Positions 54,166 to 62,717 of a DNA stretch of 64,000 nt are shown here, piece by piece. A program made the translations under genes and the position numbers. The notes beneath the pieces are model-generated. The model did not search any database and was not told the DNA's origin. It saw only the letters and a list, made by a program, of their open reading frames with translations. The stretch is from NCBI GenBank assembly GCA_028689545.1, contig JAQVCX010000008.1:1-64000 (forward strand). Direction: 5' to 3'. Positions within the stretch are counted from its first letter, which is position 1. Every line of letters starts with the position of its first letter. The stretch comes from Parabacteroides sp. (GTDB lineage: Bacteria > Bacteroidota > Bacteroidia > Bacteroidales > Tannerellaceae).

Positions 54166-55725
54166 CTAACTTTTTATAAGAGGTAAAGTAATAATAAATT
54201 TTGTACCAATGTTTCCGGCACCACTTTCAGCACGGATCGTACCTTTGTGGTCCTCAATAATTTTGCGTACGTAAGCGAGTCCGAGGCCGAACCCTTTCAC
54301 GTCATGTACGTTGCCTGTCGGTACGCGGAAGAAACGGTCGAATACCTTTTTCAGATATTCTTTCTTGATACCGATACCATTATCTTCCACGGAGAACAAC
54401 AGCTTTCCGTTTTCGTTCCAAGTGCGTGCCATCAATGTTAGCGGAACTTCCGGGCGGCGGTATTTAACCGCGTTGTCCATCAAGTTGAACAATACATTGG
54501 TGATATGCATTTCATCCACATATATATCCGATTCCGTAGCTTGCAGGTCTATATCCATTGTACCGCCGTACTTCTCGACCTTTAAAACGAAGGTGTTAGC
54601 CACGTTCGCTACCAAATCATTTGCGTCAATTTCTTTCAGTTTAAGCGCTGCTTTCTGCCGTTCGAACAAAGACATCTGTAACACTTTCTCTACCAAGAAG
54701 CCCAATCGCTTCGTCTCGTCGTTGATTACGCCGGATATATGCTTGAAGACATCCGGGCTCTTCGTTATATCCGAATCCTTCAACATCTGGGCGGCGAGCG
54801 AGATCGTGGATACCGGTGTCTTCAACTCGTGCGTCATGTTGTTGATAAAGTCGTTTTTCATCTCGGATAACTTCTTCTGACGGAATACGATGTAAATCGT
54901 GAAGACGAAGGTTATCAACAGGATCAATGAGAATATAACCGATGGCACGATGAAAGTAATAGAGCTTGAGATATAATCTCCTTTCGTCGGAAAATAAACT
55001 CTCAGGTAGTTTAGTTTCGATGGGGGATCGTTAGGGAAAAGCACCTGAGTGATCACGTCGGAGGCGATCGGTTGCTTTTGGAATTCTCCGCTCTGGTATA
55101 CTACATTTCCATCTTTGTTAATAACAGAAAACACAAACGGCAAGTTCAAGCCATTGTTAATAAATTCTGTTTTTAAGTAATTGTTCAGCTTTTTAAAATC
55201 CACACGTTCCTCGATCGGCTTTAGGTTTGCGGTGTATAAGATGTTGTAAATAACCTCATCTATTAATACGCCTTGATATAGGTAACGTCTTTTTAGCGTC
55301 TGTTGTAAATCTTTAGATGTGTTTACGATGCTGTTGGCAGACTGCCGTTTAGACAAGGTAGAGAGTGGCTCGAAATTGTGGGAGCTGAAACTTTGCATCT
55401 CTATTTGTTGAACGGTTCCATTAGAATCCTTGATCTGTAATTGGTATTTCTCGTGATTGATCACCTGTCCTAGGCTCTGGGCATCTGGGGTATTTTGATA
55501 CATGAATTTTGTCTCTTCCCGGTTGATGTCATCCTCAAGGTATTTTCGGGTCTCATCCAATTCCAGATTTTTAGATACTTGGCGCAGGCTTCTTTTGACA
55601 GTCTCGTTGAACTGTTCGCTGCGTGTCTTAAGTATAATGCTCACATAGTTTATCTGTAGGTATAATAACCCGGCGAAGGCAAAAGCCATAACTACCGCAA
55701 GCAACCAAATTGTCGACTTCCTCAT
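54166..55725 (-). CDS. rprX: Sensor histidine kinase RprX
   Basis: The 519-residue inner-membrane kinase has two transmembrane helices (about 6-29 and 257-281) flanking a periplasmic sensor domain. The HisKA phospho-site is His299 in NNMTHELKTPVSTIS, followed by HATPase_c (N box LFNLMDNAVKYR, G1 VEDNGIGIKKEY, G2 GFGLGLAYV). Length equals the described B. fragilis RprX. It is co-transcribed with rprY. No -7 consensus was recognised in the 266-base region upstream. Confidence 0.94.
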   Translation of the reverse strand: MRKSTIWLLAVVMAFAFAGLLYLQINYVSIILKTRSEQFNETVKRSLRQVSKNLELDETRKYLEDDINREETKFMYQNTPDAQSLGQVINHEKYQLQIKDSNGTVQQIEMQSFSSHNFEPLSTLSKRQSANSIVNTSKDLQQTLKRRYLYQGVLIDEVIYNILYTANLKPIEERVDFKKLNNYLKTEFINNGLNLPFVFSVINKDGNVVYQSGEFQKQPIASDVITQVLFPNDPPSKLNYLRVYFPTKGDYISSSITFIVPSVIFSLILLITFVFTIYIVFRQKKLSEMKNDFINNMTHELKTPVSTISLAAQMLKDSDITKSPDVFKHISGVINDETKRLGFLVEKVLQMSLFERQKAALKLKEIDANDLVANVANTFVLKVEKYGGTMDIDLQATESDIYVDEMHITNVLFNLMDNAVKYRRPEVPLTLMARTWNENGKLLFSVEDNGIGIKKEYLKKVFDRFFRVPTGNVHDVKGFGLGLAYVRKIIEDHKGTIRAESGAGNIGTKFIITLPLIKS

Positions 55726-55934
55726 ATCAATATCTTTCTCTTAATATTACAACAAATAACGTGTGTTTTAGTTTAATATTTACACAAAAAAGGTAAAAAT
55801 AATCAGTCTTAAATGTTAATAATACTTTGTGAGCCTCGCGGTTATAGGATCTTCAATCATTGAAAATCCACTGTTAGTGTATTAGTTAGCGTTATTTTAT
55901 CCTAAGTTTTTTATATATTATCCTAACTGAAAAC

Positions 55935-55966
55935 AGTCCGGTACGTTTTTTTGTTTCGGCCGGACT
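55935..55966 (-). terminator. Probable terminator of the 55992 receptor gene
   Basis: AGTCCGG (55935-55941) pairs with CCGGACT (55960-55966) around a T/A-rich loop. On the minus strand GTTTTC follows, 26 bases past the stop. Confidence 0.55.
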
Positions 55967-55991
55967 TGATAAGGTAGCGTTGTTCGTCTTG

Positions 55992-58811
55992 CTAGAATCT
56001 ACCTCCCGGAGGCGGACCCATAGGGCCTCTACCTCCTCGTCCGCCTCTTCCCTGTCCTTTCATGTCGCTTGCGCTGGCTCCACCCTTGAAGACGCTAAAA
56101 CGATAGATGAAGTGTACCATGAAATAACTACCTAGCGTGTTGTATTCAGAGTCTTGTATATAACTAGCTGTAATAGAGCGGGAGATATTACTGCGTTGCT
56201 GCAAGATATCGTAGATCTTGAAACGAAGCGTCCCTTGATTGTTTTTCAGGAAGGATTTCGAGGCGGCGGCGTTCCATAGGATCTCGTTTTGTTCGAATCC
56301 GTCGCCATAGCCGGAGTTGGTAGACCAGTTCACGTCGCTCTCGATCTTGAAATCGAGGGGCAGATAGATGGTCGTGTAACCGCCTACTCCGTAATTGAAT
56401 GTATTTTGGTTGTTTTCCTTTTGTAAGGAATTGTTGGTCGCATTGTAACGAATATTCCCGTTTGCGCCTAAGTCCAGATAAGAGGAGCGGAAGTCGATAC
56501 CCGCACGCTCGGACAATATGAGATTCTGGTTCGTGTTCTTCTCCTCGTTGATATATCCGTTGCTATTGGCGAAAGAGGCCATCGTCATGGTGTTAATAGA
56601 GAATTTCTTATTCTTTAAGGGCGTATTCAGCATCATACGGATATTGCCGTTGTAGTTGCCGTTTACGTTCTTGTATGTAGTGGTCTTCACGCCGCTCCCT
56701 TGGTTGTACGACGTGTAACTTACGATGTCGTTGATGATATAGTTACCGTTTGCCATGATCATAAAGGCCCGTTGCTTCTCTGGCGTGAATTGCTGGAAGC
56801 GAATGAATACGCTGTTCGTATAGCGGGGATTCAAGTCCGGATTACCGATCGTGATATTCGTCGGGTCCGAGATATCCGCTACCGGTTGTAATTGAGTCAT
56901 GCTCGGTTGGCTGGTACGGCCATTGTACATGATACGAAGATTCGTGCGTTTGTCGAACATATAGTTGAATTGCGCCATGGGGGAGAGGTTGGTAACCCTC
57001 CGGGTTATCTTGGACAGGGTCGTATCGCCTACGAAGTTCTCGCTGCTGGAATACGATGGGTCTAGGTTTAGTCCAATCGTATAGTTATATTTAGCTCGTT
57101 GCGCTTTGAAGCTTAGGCTGGCTCGCTGGCTGATAAAGTTATTGCGGTAACTTTGGCTGTAGGCGGAATCCAATACATTATATATACCATCCGCGTCTTG
57201 GTTGTAGACGTTCTTCAAGGCTTCTTGTTTCCGTTGGCTGAAGCTATAAGTGGCTTGGATGAAATTATTGTGTCCGATAGGCTCCACCCACGATACGTAG
57301 GCCCGGTAATTAAAGCCTGTATTGTCGTAGCGTGAACGCTGGTCGATAAGACTGTTTTTCAAGGCATCCGTCTGGTTGAAATAAACGATGTCCGAACGGT
57401 TCATGCCGTCGCTGTACGAATCGCTGTTGCCTCCGGAGAGGGTGGCGCTGAACACTCGTCCTTTGTTATTCAGCTTACGACTGAAATCGATGCTGGCATT
57501 GAGGTTGTATCCGTTACTTTCCGAGTAATTGGAAGAGTTGTTGGTATTGACCGTGTCTCGTTCGTTATTCATGGTAGTAGCGTCGCTGAAATTATCGTTC
57601 ATACTATGACTGAAACTGAAATTGGGGCGGAAGATAAGTTGCGTCATCGTATCCGGTTTCCATTCCAGACGGAAGTCTACGCCAAAATTATCGCTTTTCG
57701 TATGGTTCGTAGCCTCGCTACTATCATAGGAGGAGCTATCTCCGGGAAGGATATTCTGCCGGTCGCTCTTGCTGCGAGCGTCATTGTCGGAATGGGAATA
57801 ACGGGTATTTCCCCCTAAGGTAAAGGCCGGGGTGAATTCCTTGCTGAAATTCAATCCCGCGTTTCCGGAAGAGGTAATGCCGCTACCTGCGCCTCCACCC
57901 CCTCGTCGGCCTCCACCGCCTCCCATACCTGAGAACATCGTTGAGGCTAGGTCGGAGAAGCCCATATTATTCGTGTTATTCGCCCCGCCCATGAACGTGA
58001 TCTGGTCATTATTCACGAAACGATTGACCATGACGTTGCCTTCATACCGGTCTTTACTTCCGTATCCACCATACGCGTTGCCAAACCAACCCTGCTTCAT
58101 GCCGGGTTTCACGGTCAGGTTGATGACGGTCTCTTCCTCACCATCGTCGAAGCCGGTCATTTGGGCCATATCGCTTTTCTTGTCGAGTACCTGTAATTTA
58201 TCGATCATCTTGGCCGGAAGGTTCTTGGAGGCCACTTTTGGGTCATCGGAGAAGAATTCCTTTCCGTCTACCATCACCTTTTTCACCTCTTTTCCGTTGA
58301 CGGTGATCTTTCCTTCGCTATCCACCTCCACACCGGGCATCTTTTTCAATAAATCCTCCAGCACGGAACCTTCGGTCACTTTATAAGAATCGGCGTTGTA
58401 TTCCACGGTGTCGTTACGAACGGTAACCTCGGGTGCCTTACCTATAACTACGGCTTCTCCCAACTCGATCGCTCCGTCGCTTAACTCAAGTTTACCTACG
58501 TCTACCGGATTTTTCTTCCCCGTGATTTGCAAGGGTTGGTACAAAGGATCATATCCGATGAATGTGACGTGCAGTAAATAACTGCCTTTTTTTACATTCT
58601 TCAAGGTGAAACTACCATTACGGGCACTCACTACACCTCGTATCATGGCACTGTCTTTTACGTTCAGCAAACGTACCGTTGCTTGCTCTATAGGGGTATC
58701 GCTGCCTTGCTCAACGACAGATCCGGTAACATTGACACCGCTTTGCTGCGCGAAAGCTATTGGCGAAAAAAGGATTATCAATAACATCAAAAGGTACTTT
58801 CCTGATTTCAT
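55992..58811 (-). CDS. TonB-dependent receptor-like outer membrane protein with Gly/Arg/Pro-rich tail
   Basis: The 939-residue protein has a signal peptide (LLMLLIILFSPIAFAQQ, cleaved near residue 22). A carboxypeptidase-regulatory-like domain follows (GSVVEQGSDTPIEQATVRLL, about 28-110). A plug-like domain contains GSVLEDLLKKMPGVEVDSEG, then a long OMP_b-brl_3-type barrel. The chosen start is the ATG at 58811; the frame open to 58862 adds residues before the signal. Two glycine-rich segments stand out. One is near residue 300 (GMGGGGGRRGGGGAG). The other is the extreme C-terminus (GQGRGGRGGRGPMGPPPGG, then RF) beyond the last barrel strand. The ligand is unknown. It is a single-gene unit. 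Confidence 0.88.
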   Translation of the reverse strand: MKSGKYLLMLLIILFSPIAFAQQSGVNVTGSVVEQGSDTPIEQATVRLLNVKDSAMIRGVVSARNGSFTLKNVKKGSYLLHVTFIGYDPLYQPLQITGKKNPVDVGKLELSDGAIELGEAVVIGKAPEVTVRNDTVEYNADSYKVTEGSVLEDLLKKMPGVEVDSEGKITVNGKEVKKVMVDGKEFFSDDPKVASKNLPAKMIDKLQVLDKKSDMAQMTGFDDGEEETVINLTVKPGMKQGWFGNAYGGYGSKDRYEGNVMVNRFVNNDQITFMGGANNTNNMGFSDLASTMFSGMGGGGGRRGGGGAGSGITSSGNAGLNFSKEFTPAFTLGGNTRYSHSDNDARSKSDRQNILPGDSSSYDSSEATNHTKSDNFGVDFRLEWKPDTMTQLIFRPNFSFSHSMNDNFSDATTMNNERDTVNTNNSSNYSESNGYNLNASIDFSRKLNNKGRVFSATLSGGNSDSYSDGMNRSDIVYFNQTDALKNSLIDQRSRYDNTGFNYRAYVSWVEPIGHNNFIQATYSFSQRKQEALKNVYNQDADGIYNVLDSAYSQSYRNNFISQRASLSFKAQRAKYNYTIGLNLDPSYSSSENFVGDTTLSKITRRVTNLSPMAQFNYMFDKRTNLRIMYNGRTSQPSMTQLQPVADISDPTNITIGNPDLNPRYTNSVFIRFQQFTPEKQRAFMIMANGNYIINDIVSYTSYNQGSGVKTTTYKNVNGNYNGNIRMMLNTPLKNKKFSINTMTMASFANSNGYINEEKNTNQNLILSERAGIDFRSSYLDLGANGNIRYNATNNSLQKENNQNTFNYGVGGYTTIYLPLDFKIESDVNWSTNSGYGDGFEQNEILWNAAASKSFLKNNQGTLRFKIYDILQQRSNISRSITASYIQDSEYNTLGSYFMVHFIYRFSVFKGGASASDMKGQGRGGRGGRGPMGPPPGGRF

Positions 58812-59014
58812 AACTATACTGATTACATTGTTTACAATTACGAAAAGATAGACAAGGTCCACTCCAAATAGTTTAATAGAACTTTGGCTGATTTAACATT
58901 ATTAACAATCATTGCCATACCCTATATCGGTAAGCCTAACGGTGCTTTCGATTATTTGGAAGCACAAGGGTGAACCTATTCCTGTAAAAAACGATGAATA
59001 TGAAGAAAACAATT

Positions 59015-59022
59015 TATCTTTG
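59015..59022 (+). promoter_or_regulatory. Bacteroides-type -7 box before the sulfatase
   Basis: TATCTTTG is an exact TAnnTTTG match, 35 bases before the ATG at 59058. Confidence 0.6.
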
Positions 59023-59057
59023 TCCGAAAAGCTATGCTCTAGCTATATAAGTAAGGA

Positions 59058-60611
59058 ATGATGGATATAAAATGCAATAAAAGTAGGGCTCTGCTCCTCT
59101 CGATAGGGGGAGCGGCTTGCCTAACCTCCTGTGGCTCGCAGCCGAAGATGGAGGAGAAGGCTCCTAACATCGTGTTTATCTTGGCCGATGATATGGGGTA
59201 TGGGGATGTGTCGTTCTTGAACGATTCTTCAAAGATACAAACGACGAACATAGACCGGTTGGCCCGGGAGGGAGCTTATTGTACGGACGCCCACTCCAGC
59301 TCGGCGGTGAGCACGCCTACGAGGTATGGAATCTTGACGGGGAGGTACAACTGGCGCTCGGAATTGAAATCGGGCGTGTTGTGGGGATATAGCCCGGCGT
59401 TGATCCCGGAGAGCCGCTCCACGATGGCTTCCGTGCTGAGGAAAGCGGGCTACGAGACGGGATGTATCGGCAAGTGGCACTTAGGATGGAGCTGGAATAA
59501 TGTGGAGGCGGGTAAGGATAGCGTGGATTTCTCGAAGCCGATAACCCATGGCCCCACGAGCGTAGGCTTCGATTACTTCTATGGGATCGCGGGATCCTTG
59601 GATATGACACCCTATGTGTATGTGGAGAACGAGATGCCGACTTCCCTGCCCGACCGGGTGACATCCGATACGGGCATGAGATTCTGGCGGGAAGGGCCTA
59701 CCGGGGCTGATTTCGATCATGAGCAGACCTTGCCTAACTTCATCAAGCGGGCGGAGGATTTTATCGCTCAAAAGGCACAGGGGGATAAGCCTTTCTTCCT
59801 GTATCTGCCGCTACCGGCACCGCATACGCCGATTCTGCCGATAAAGGAGTTTCAGGGTAAATCGGGATTGAACCCGTATGGCGACTTTGTGCTGATGGTC
59901 GATGCCATGGTTGGGCGTGTGGCTGAGGCGTTGGATAAAGCGGGGATCAGCGAGAATACGATCCTTGTGTTTACCACGGATAATGGCTGTAGTCCGCAAG
60001 CCCGTTATGAGGAATTGCTTCCGAAAGGCCATAATCCGAGTTATATCTACCGGGGGCATAAGGCTGATTTGTATGAGGGAGGCCATCGGGTGCCTTGCGT
60101 GGTTCGCTGGCCGGCCAAGATCAAGCATCACGCGATAGACCAGACGATCTGCTTGACGGATTTCATGCGTACCTTTAGCGCGCTGGCAGGCGTGCGGCTG
60201 ACAGACAAGGAGGGCGAGGATAGCTACGACCTGTCTCCCGCGTTGCTTAACGAGAAACCTCAACCTGTTATCCGCGAGGCCACCGTACATCATTCCATCG
60301 ATGGTGATTTCACGATTCGCAAGGGTGATTGGAAGCTTTTACTGGCAGCGGGCTCTGGCGGATGGAGTTATCCTACCCAAGACGATCTGGCGAAGATGAG
60401 CGATTATCCCAAGTTTCAGTTATACAACTTGGCGGATGATCCGGGCGAGACCACGAATGTCTGCGCCCAGCATCCGGAGGTGGTGAAAGAACTGAAGGAT
60501 TTGATGAGCAAATATATCAAGGACGGACGTAGCACCCCGGGCGCTCCTGTGGCGAATGACGGCGACGGCGCATGGTCGCAGTTGGCTTATTGGATGGACA
60601 ACGTTTTCTGA
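59058..60611 (+). CDS. Serine-type sulfatase lipoprotein (family S1)
   Basis: The 517-residue lipoprotein (lipobox LTSC, Cys25) belongs to the alkaline-phosphatase-like sulfatases. Metal ligands lie in ILADDMGYGD (Asp44, Asp45). The activation motif is S85-T-P-T-R, the serine form of C/S-x-P-x-R that an anaerobic radical-SAM maturase converts to formylglycine. Later motifs are GKWHLG, TTDNG and GHKADLYEGGHRVP. It should remove sulfate from a glycan or glycosaminoglycan outside the cytoplasm; linkage specificity is not predictable. It lies next to a sigma/FecR/SusC system, so it probably belongs to a polysaccharide utilisation locus. A second ATG at 59061 is equally possible. Confidence 0.92.
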   Translation: MMDIKCNKSRALLLSIGGAACLTSCGSQPKMEEKAPNIVFILADDMGYGDVSFLNDSSKIQTTNIDRLAREGAYCTDAHSSSAVSTPTRYGILTGRYNWRSELKSGVLWGYSPALIPESRSTMASVLRKAGYETGCIGKWHLGWSWNNVEAGKDSVDFSKPITHGPTSVGFDYFYGIAGSLDMTPYVYVENEMPTSLPDRVTSDTGMRFWREGPTGADFDHEQTLPNFIKRAEDFIAQKAQGDKPFFLYLPLPAPHTPILPIKEFQGKSGLNPYGDFVLMVDAMVGRVAEALDKAGISENTILVFTTDNGCSPQARYEELLPKGHNPSYIYRGHKADLYEGGHRVPCVVRWPAKIKHHAIDQTICLTDFMRTFSALAGVRLTDKEGEDSYDLSPALLNEKPQPVIREATVHHSIDGDFTIRKGDWKLLLAAGSGGWSYPTQDDLAKMSDYPKFQLYNLADDPGETTNVCAQHPEVVKELKDLMSKYIKDGRSTPGAPVANDGDGAWSQLAYWMDNVF

Positions 60612-60691
60612 TAAGTGTAAGGGTAAATCTTACGGTGTCACTTATGGGTCTTATCGTATAGTTCTCAAGACAGATGCCATGATAGTCTCGT

Positions 60692-60751
60692 TTTCTATCC
60701 ATAGTATTTTGGATTACTATCAATAGTAATCCAAAATACTATGGATAGAAA
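60692..60751. repeat. Perfect 29-bp inverted repeat (locus D)
   Basis: Arms 60692-60720 and 60723-60751 are perfectly complementary around a 2-base loop. The same sequence also reads with a 22-bp period: TATnnATAG begins at 60696, 60718 and 60740, and the inner GTATTTTGGATTAC and GTAATCCAAAATAC are reverse complements. It lies between convergent sulfatase and sigma-factor genes and could terminate both, but the stem is far longer than a normal terminator. Confidence 0.9.
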
Positions 60752-60770
60752 TCGTAGTGTTCAGGTTCTT

Positions 60771-61325
60771 TTATATGAATAAAAACATGATAAACGGTAA
60801 ATAATCCTTCAACTTCACCCGCAATATTTTCAAGGATTGTGTAATCCTGTATTCCACGGTTTTGATAGAAACCCCCAAGGCCTCTGCGATTTGAGGATTG
60901 GATCGCTCTCCGAATCTACTAAGTTTAAATGTCTCCCGGTAATTCTCCGGCAATTCTTCGATCGCTTTCGTGATATTCTCTGTAAGCTCGTTTACGAAAT
61001 AGGTATCAGGATTCTCGAATTGATCTTTGATCTTATCATAAATCAGGCTGTGTACCCGCTCATGATACAATTGCTTTTTGATTGCGTTGAGGCAACGATG
61101 CTTAACAGCCATAAAAAGATAGGATTTCAGGGATATCTCTACAAGTAAGGAATTTCGGTTTTCCCATATAAATAGCATTAGTTCCTGAACAAGTTCTTCG
61201 GCATCCTCATCAGAAACATAGTGGGAAGCATATTCGCATAACGGCGAATAAAATCTGATAAACATCTGTTTAAAAGCGTCTTTGCTTCCTAGTTGTATTT
61301 GTTCAATTAAAGAAGAATCATCCAT
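60771..61325 (-). CDS. ECF-type RNA polymerase sigma-70 factor
   Basis: The 184-residue ECF sigma factor has a region 2 (FKQMFIRFYSPLCEYASHYV, EDAEELVQELMLFIWENR) and a region 4 helix-turn-helix (ELPENYRETFKLSRFGERSN, IAEALGVSIKTVEYRI). Its anti-sigma is the divergently encoded FecR at 61473, and the signal source is the STN-SusC at 62718. The frame opens at 61385, but the -7 box at 61357-61364 lies inside that extension, so the ATG at 61325 is the likely start. Confidence 0.92.
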   Translation of the reverse strand: MDDSSLIEQIQLGSKDAFKQMFIRFYSPLCEYASHYVSDEDAEELVQELMLFIWENRNSLLVEISLKSYLFMAVKHRCLNAIKKQLYHERVHSLIYDKIKDQFENPDTYFVNELTENITKAIEELPENYRETFKLSRFGERSNPQIAEALGVSIKTVEYRITQSLKILRVKLKDYLPFIMFLFI

Positions 61326-61356
61326 AGCACCTTTTTCATCCTTTCTTATCTGCAAG

Positions 61357-61364
61357 CAAAGGTA
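61357..61364 (-). promoter_or_regulatory. Bacteroides-type -7 box before the sigma factor
   Basis: The minus strand reads TACCTTTG, an exact match, 32 bases before the start at 61325. It fixes the start choice. Confidence 0.6.
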
Positions 61365-61472
61365 TATTTTATCTTGGATATTCAAGGTTAAAATGAAAAA
61401 GTTGAAAAAAAATAGCTTTTTAGTTAAGGGTGCTTTCTTGTGGAATTGTCTTAGTTATAGAAAAGGATAAGA

Positions 61473-62531
61473 ATGGAAACGGAAAATAGACATATTGATT
61501 TGCAAGAACCGGAAGGCATGATGCTTTTACGGTATATAAAGGGCACAGCTTCCAACGAGGAAAAATCTTATATTGAGGCTTGGTTGGATGCGGATGCAGA
61601 CAATGAGAGGATCTTATTACAGACCGCCCGCATATATTATGCGAATAATGCGATGGAACGGATCGCTAACCGAAATCCATTGATTGCCTATGAAAAGCTG
61701 GAACAACGATTAGTGAAGCGGGCCCGTTTATATTGGTTGAAGAGGTTCTCTGCGGCTGCGGCTTGTATAATTGCTATCATCGGGCTATCAACCTTATTTT
61801 CCCATATAAAGGTTGATTCTGAATTTGGAGATCCTCAAATTATAACACTTCAAGCAAATGCGGGAGTCCGTACGCGCTTTAATTTACCGGATGGTACTGT
61901 TGTTTATCTAAATTCGGGTAGTGTGTTATCCTATCCGATGTCCTATGATCAAAAGGAAAGAAAAGTATGTTTATCGGGAGAAGCCTATTTTAAAGTCACT
62001 CACAACGAAAAACAACCTTTTATTGTCAGTACTTCAGGAGATCAGTATAGGGTTAGAGTTTTAGGCACGGAATTTAATATACAAGCTTATGAGGATGAGA
62101 ATATAATCTCGACAACTTTAGTGACAGGCTCCGTAAATCTCGAGGTGAAGAATAAATCAGGAAACATGAGTTATAGGACATTACTCCCCTCTGAAAAAGC
62201 GATTTGCGACTTGGATGAAGGGGAAATTTCTGTGATGAGAACAAACACGCTGTATGAAACCGCATGGATGGATGGCAAACTTATGTTCAAGGATACTCCT
62301 TTACCCGAGGCTCTGAAAAAATTGTCATATTACTATAATGTTGAATTTGTAATTCAGGACGCAGAGATTAAAAGCTATTGTTTAACCGGTATTTTAGATA
62401 ATAGGTTGCTATCCCAGACACTAGATTATTTGAGAATCTCTTCAAATATCGATTATCGTATAGAAGAGATAAAGACAGATGACAGCAAAGGTACCAATCG
62501 TAGCCGGGTGATACTTTGGAAGGGAAAATAA
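61473..62531 (+). CDS. FecR-family anti-sigma factor
   Basis: The 352-residue inner-membrane protein has a cytoplasmic N-terminus (1-90) that binds the sigma factor, one membrane helix (about 92-111), a FecR domain (GVRTRFNLPDGTVVYLNSGS, RVRVLGTEFNIQAY, LLPSEKAI) and a C-terminal DUF4974-like domain (ALKKLSYYYNVEFVI, LTGILDNRLLSQTLDYL). It relays the receptor state from the periplasm to the ECF sigma factor encoded divergently at 60771. The SusC gene follows after 186 bases. Confidence 0.94.
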   Translation: METENRHIDLQEPEGMMLLRYIKGTASNEEKSYIEAWLDADADNERILLQTARIYYANNAMERIANRNPLIAYEKLEQRLVKRARLYWLKRFSAAAACIIAIIGLSTLFSHIKVDSEFGDPQIITLQANAGVRTRFNLPDGTVVYLNSGSVLSYPMSYDQKERKVCLSGEAYFKVTHNEKQPFIVSTSGDQYRVRVLGTEFNIQAYEDENIISTTLVTGSVNLEVKNKSGNMSYRTLLPSEKAICDLDEGEISVMRTNTLYETAWMDGKLMFKDTPLPEALKKLSYYYNVEFVIQDAEIKSYCLTGILDNRLLSQTLDYLRISSNIDYRIEEIKTDDSKGTNRSRVILWKGK

Positions 62532-62611
62532 ATAAAAATGTATAACAACTAAATAGTATAGCCTATGGGATAAGAAGAACAAGAAGAACAGACCGTGTCT
62601 ATCTAACAAAA

Positions 62612-62646
62612 CATACGGAAAAATGTTACCAGCATCTTCCCGTATG
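62612..62646. other. Hairpin in the leader of the susC-like gene
   Basis: CATACGG (62612-62618) pairs with CCGTATG (62640-62646). An inner pair ATG/CAT and GGAA/TTCC extend the stem imperfectly. It lies between the FecR stop (62531) and the receptor start (62718). It has no T tract, so a role as a terminator or RNA stabiliser is uncertain. Confidence 0.5.
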
Positions 62647-62717
62647 AAACAATCCGATAGAAGGTCTTTAAACCGACTAAGAAATTTATTTTTTAATCTT
62701 AAATCAATTACAAAAGT

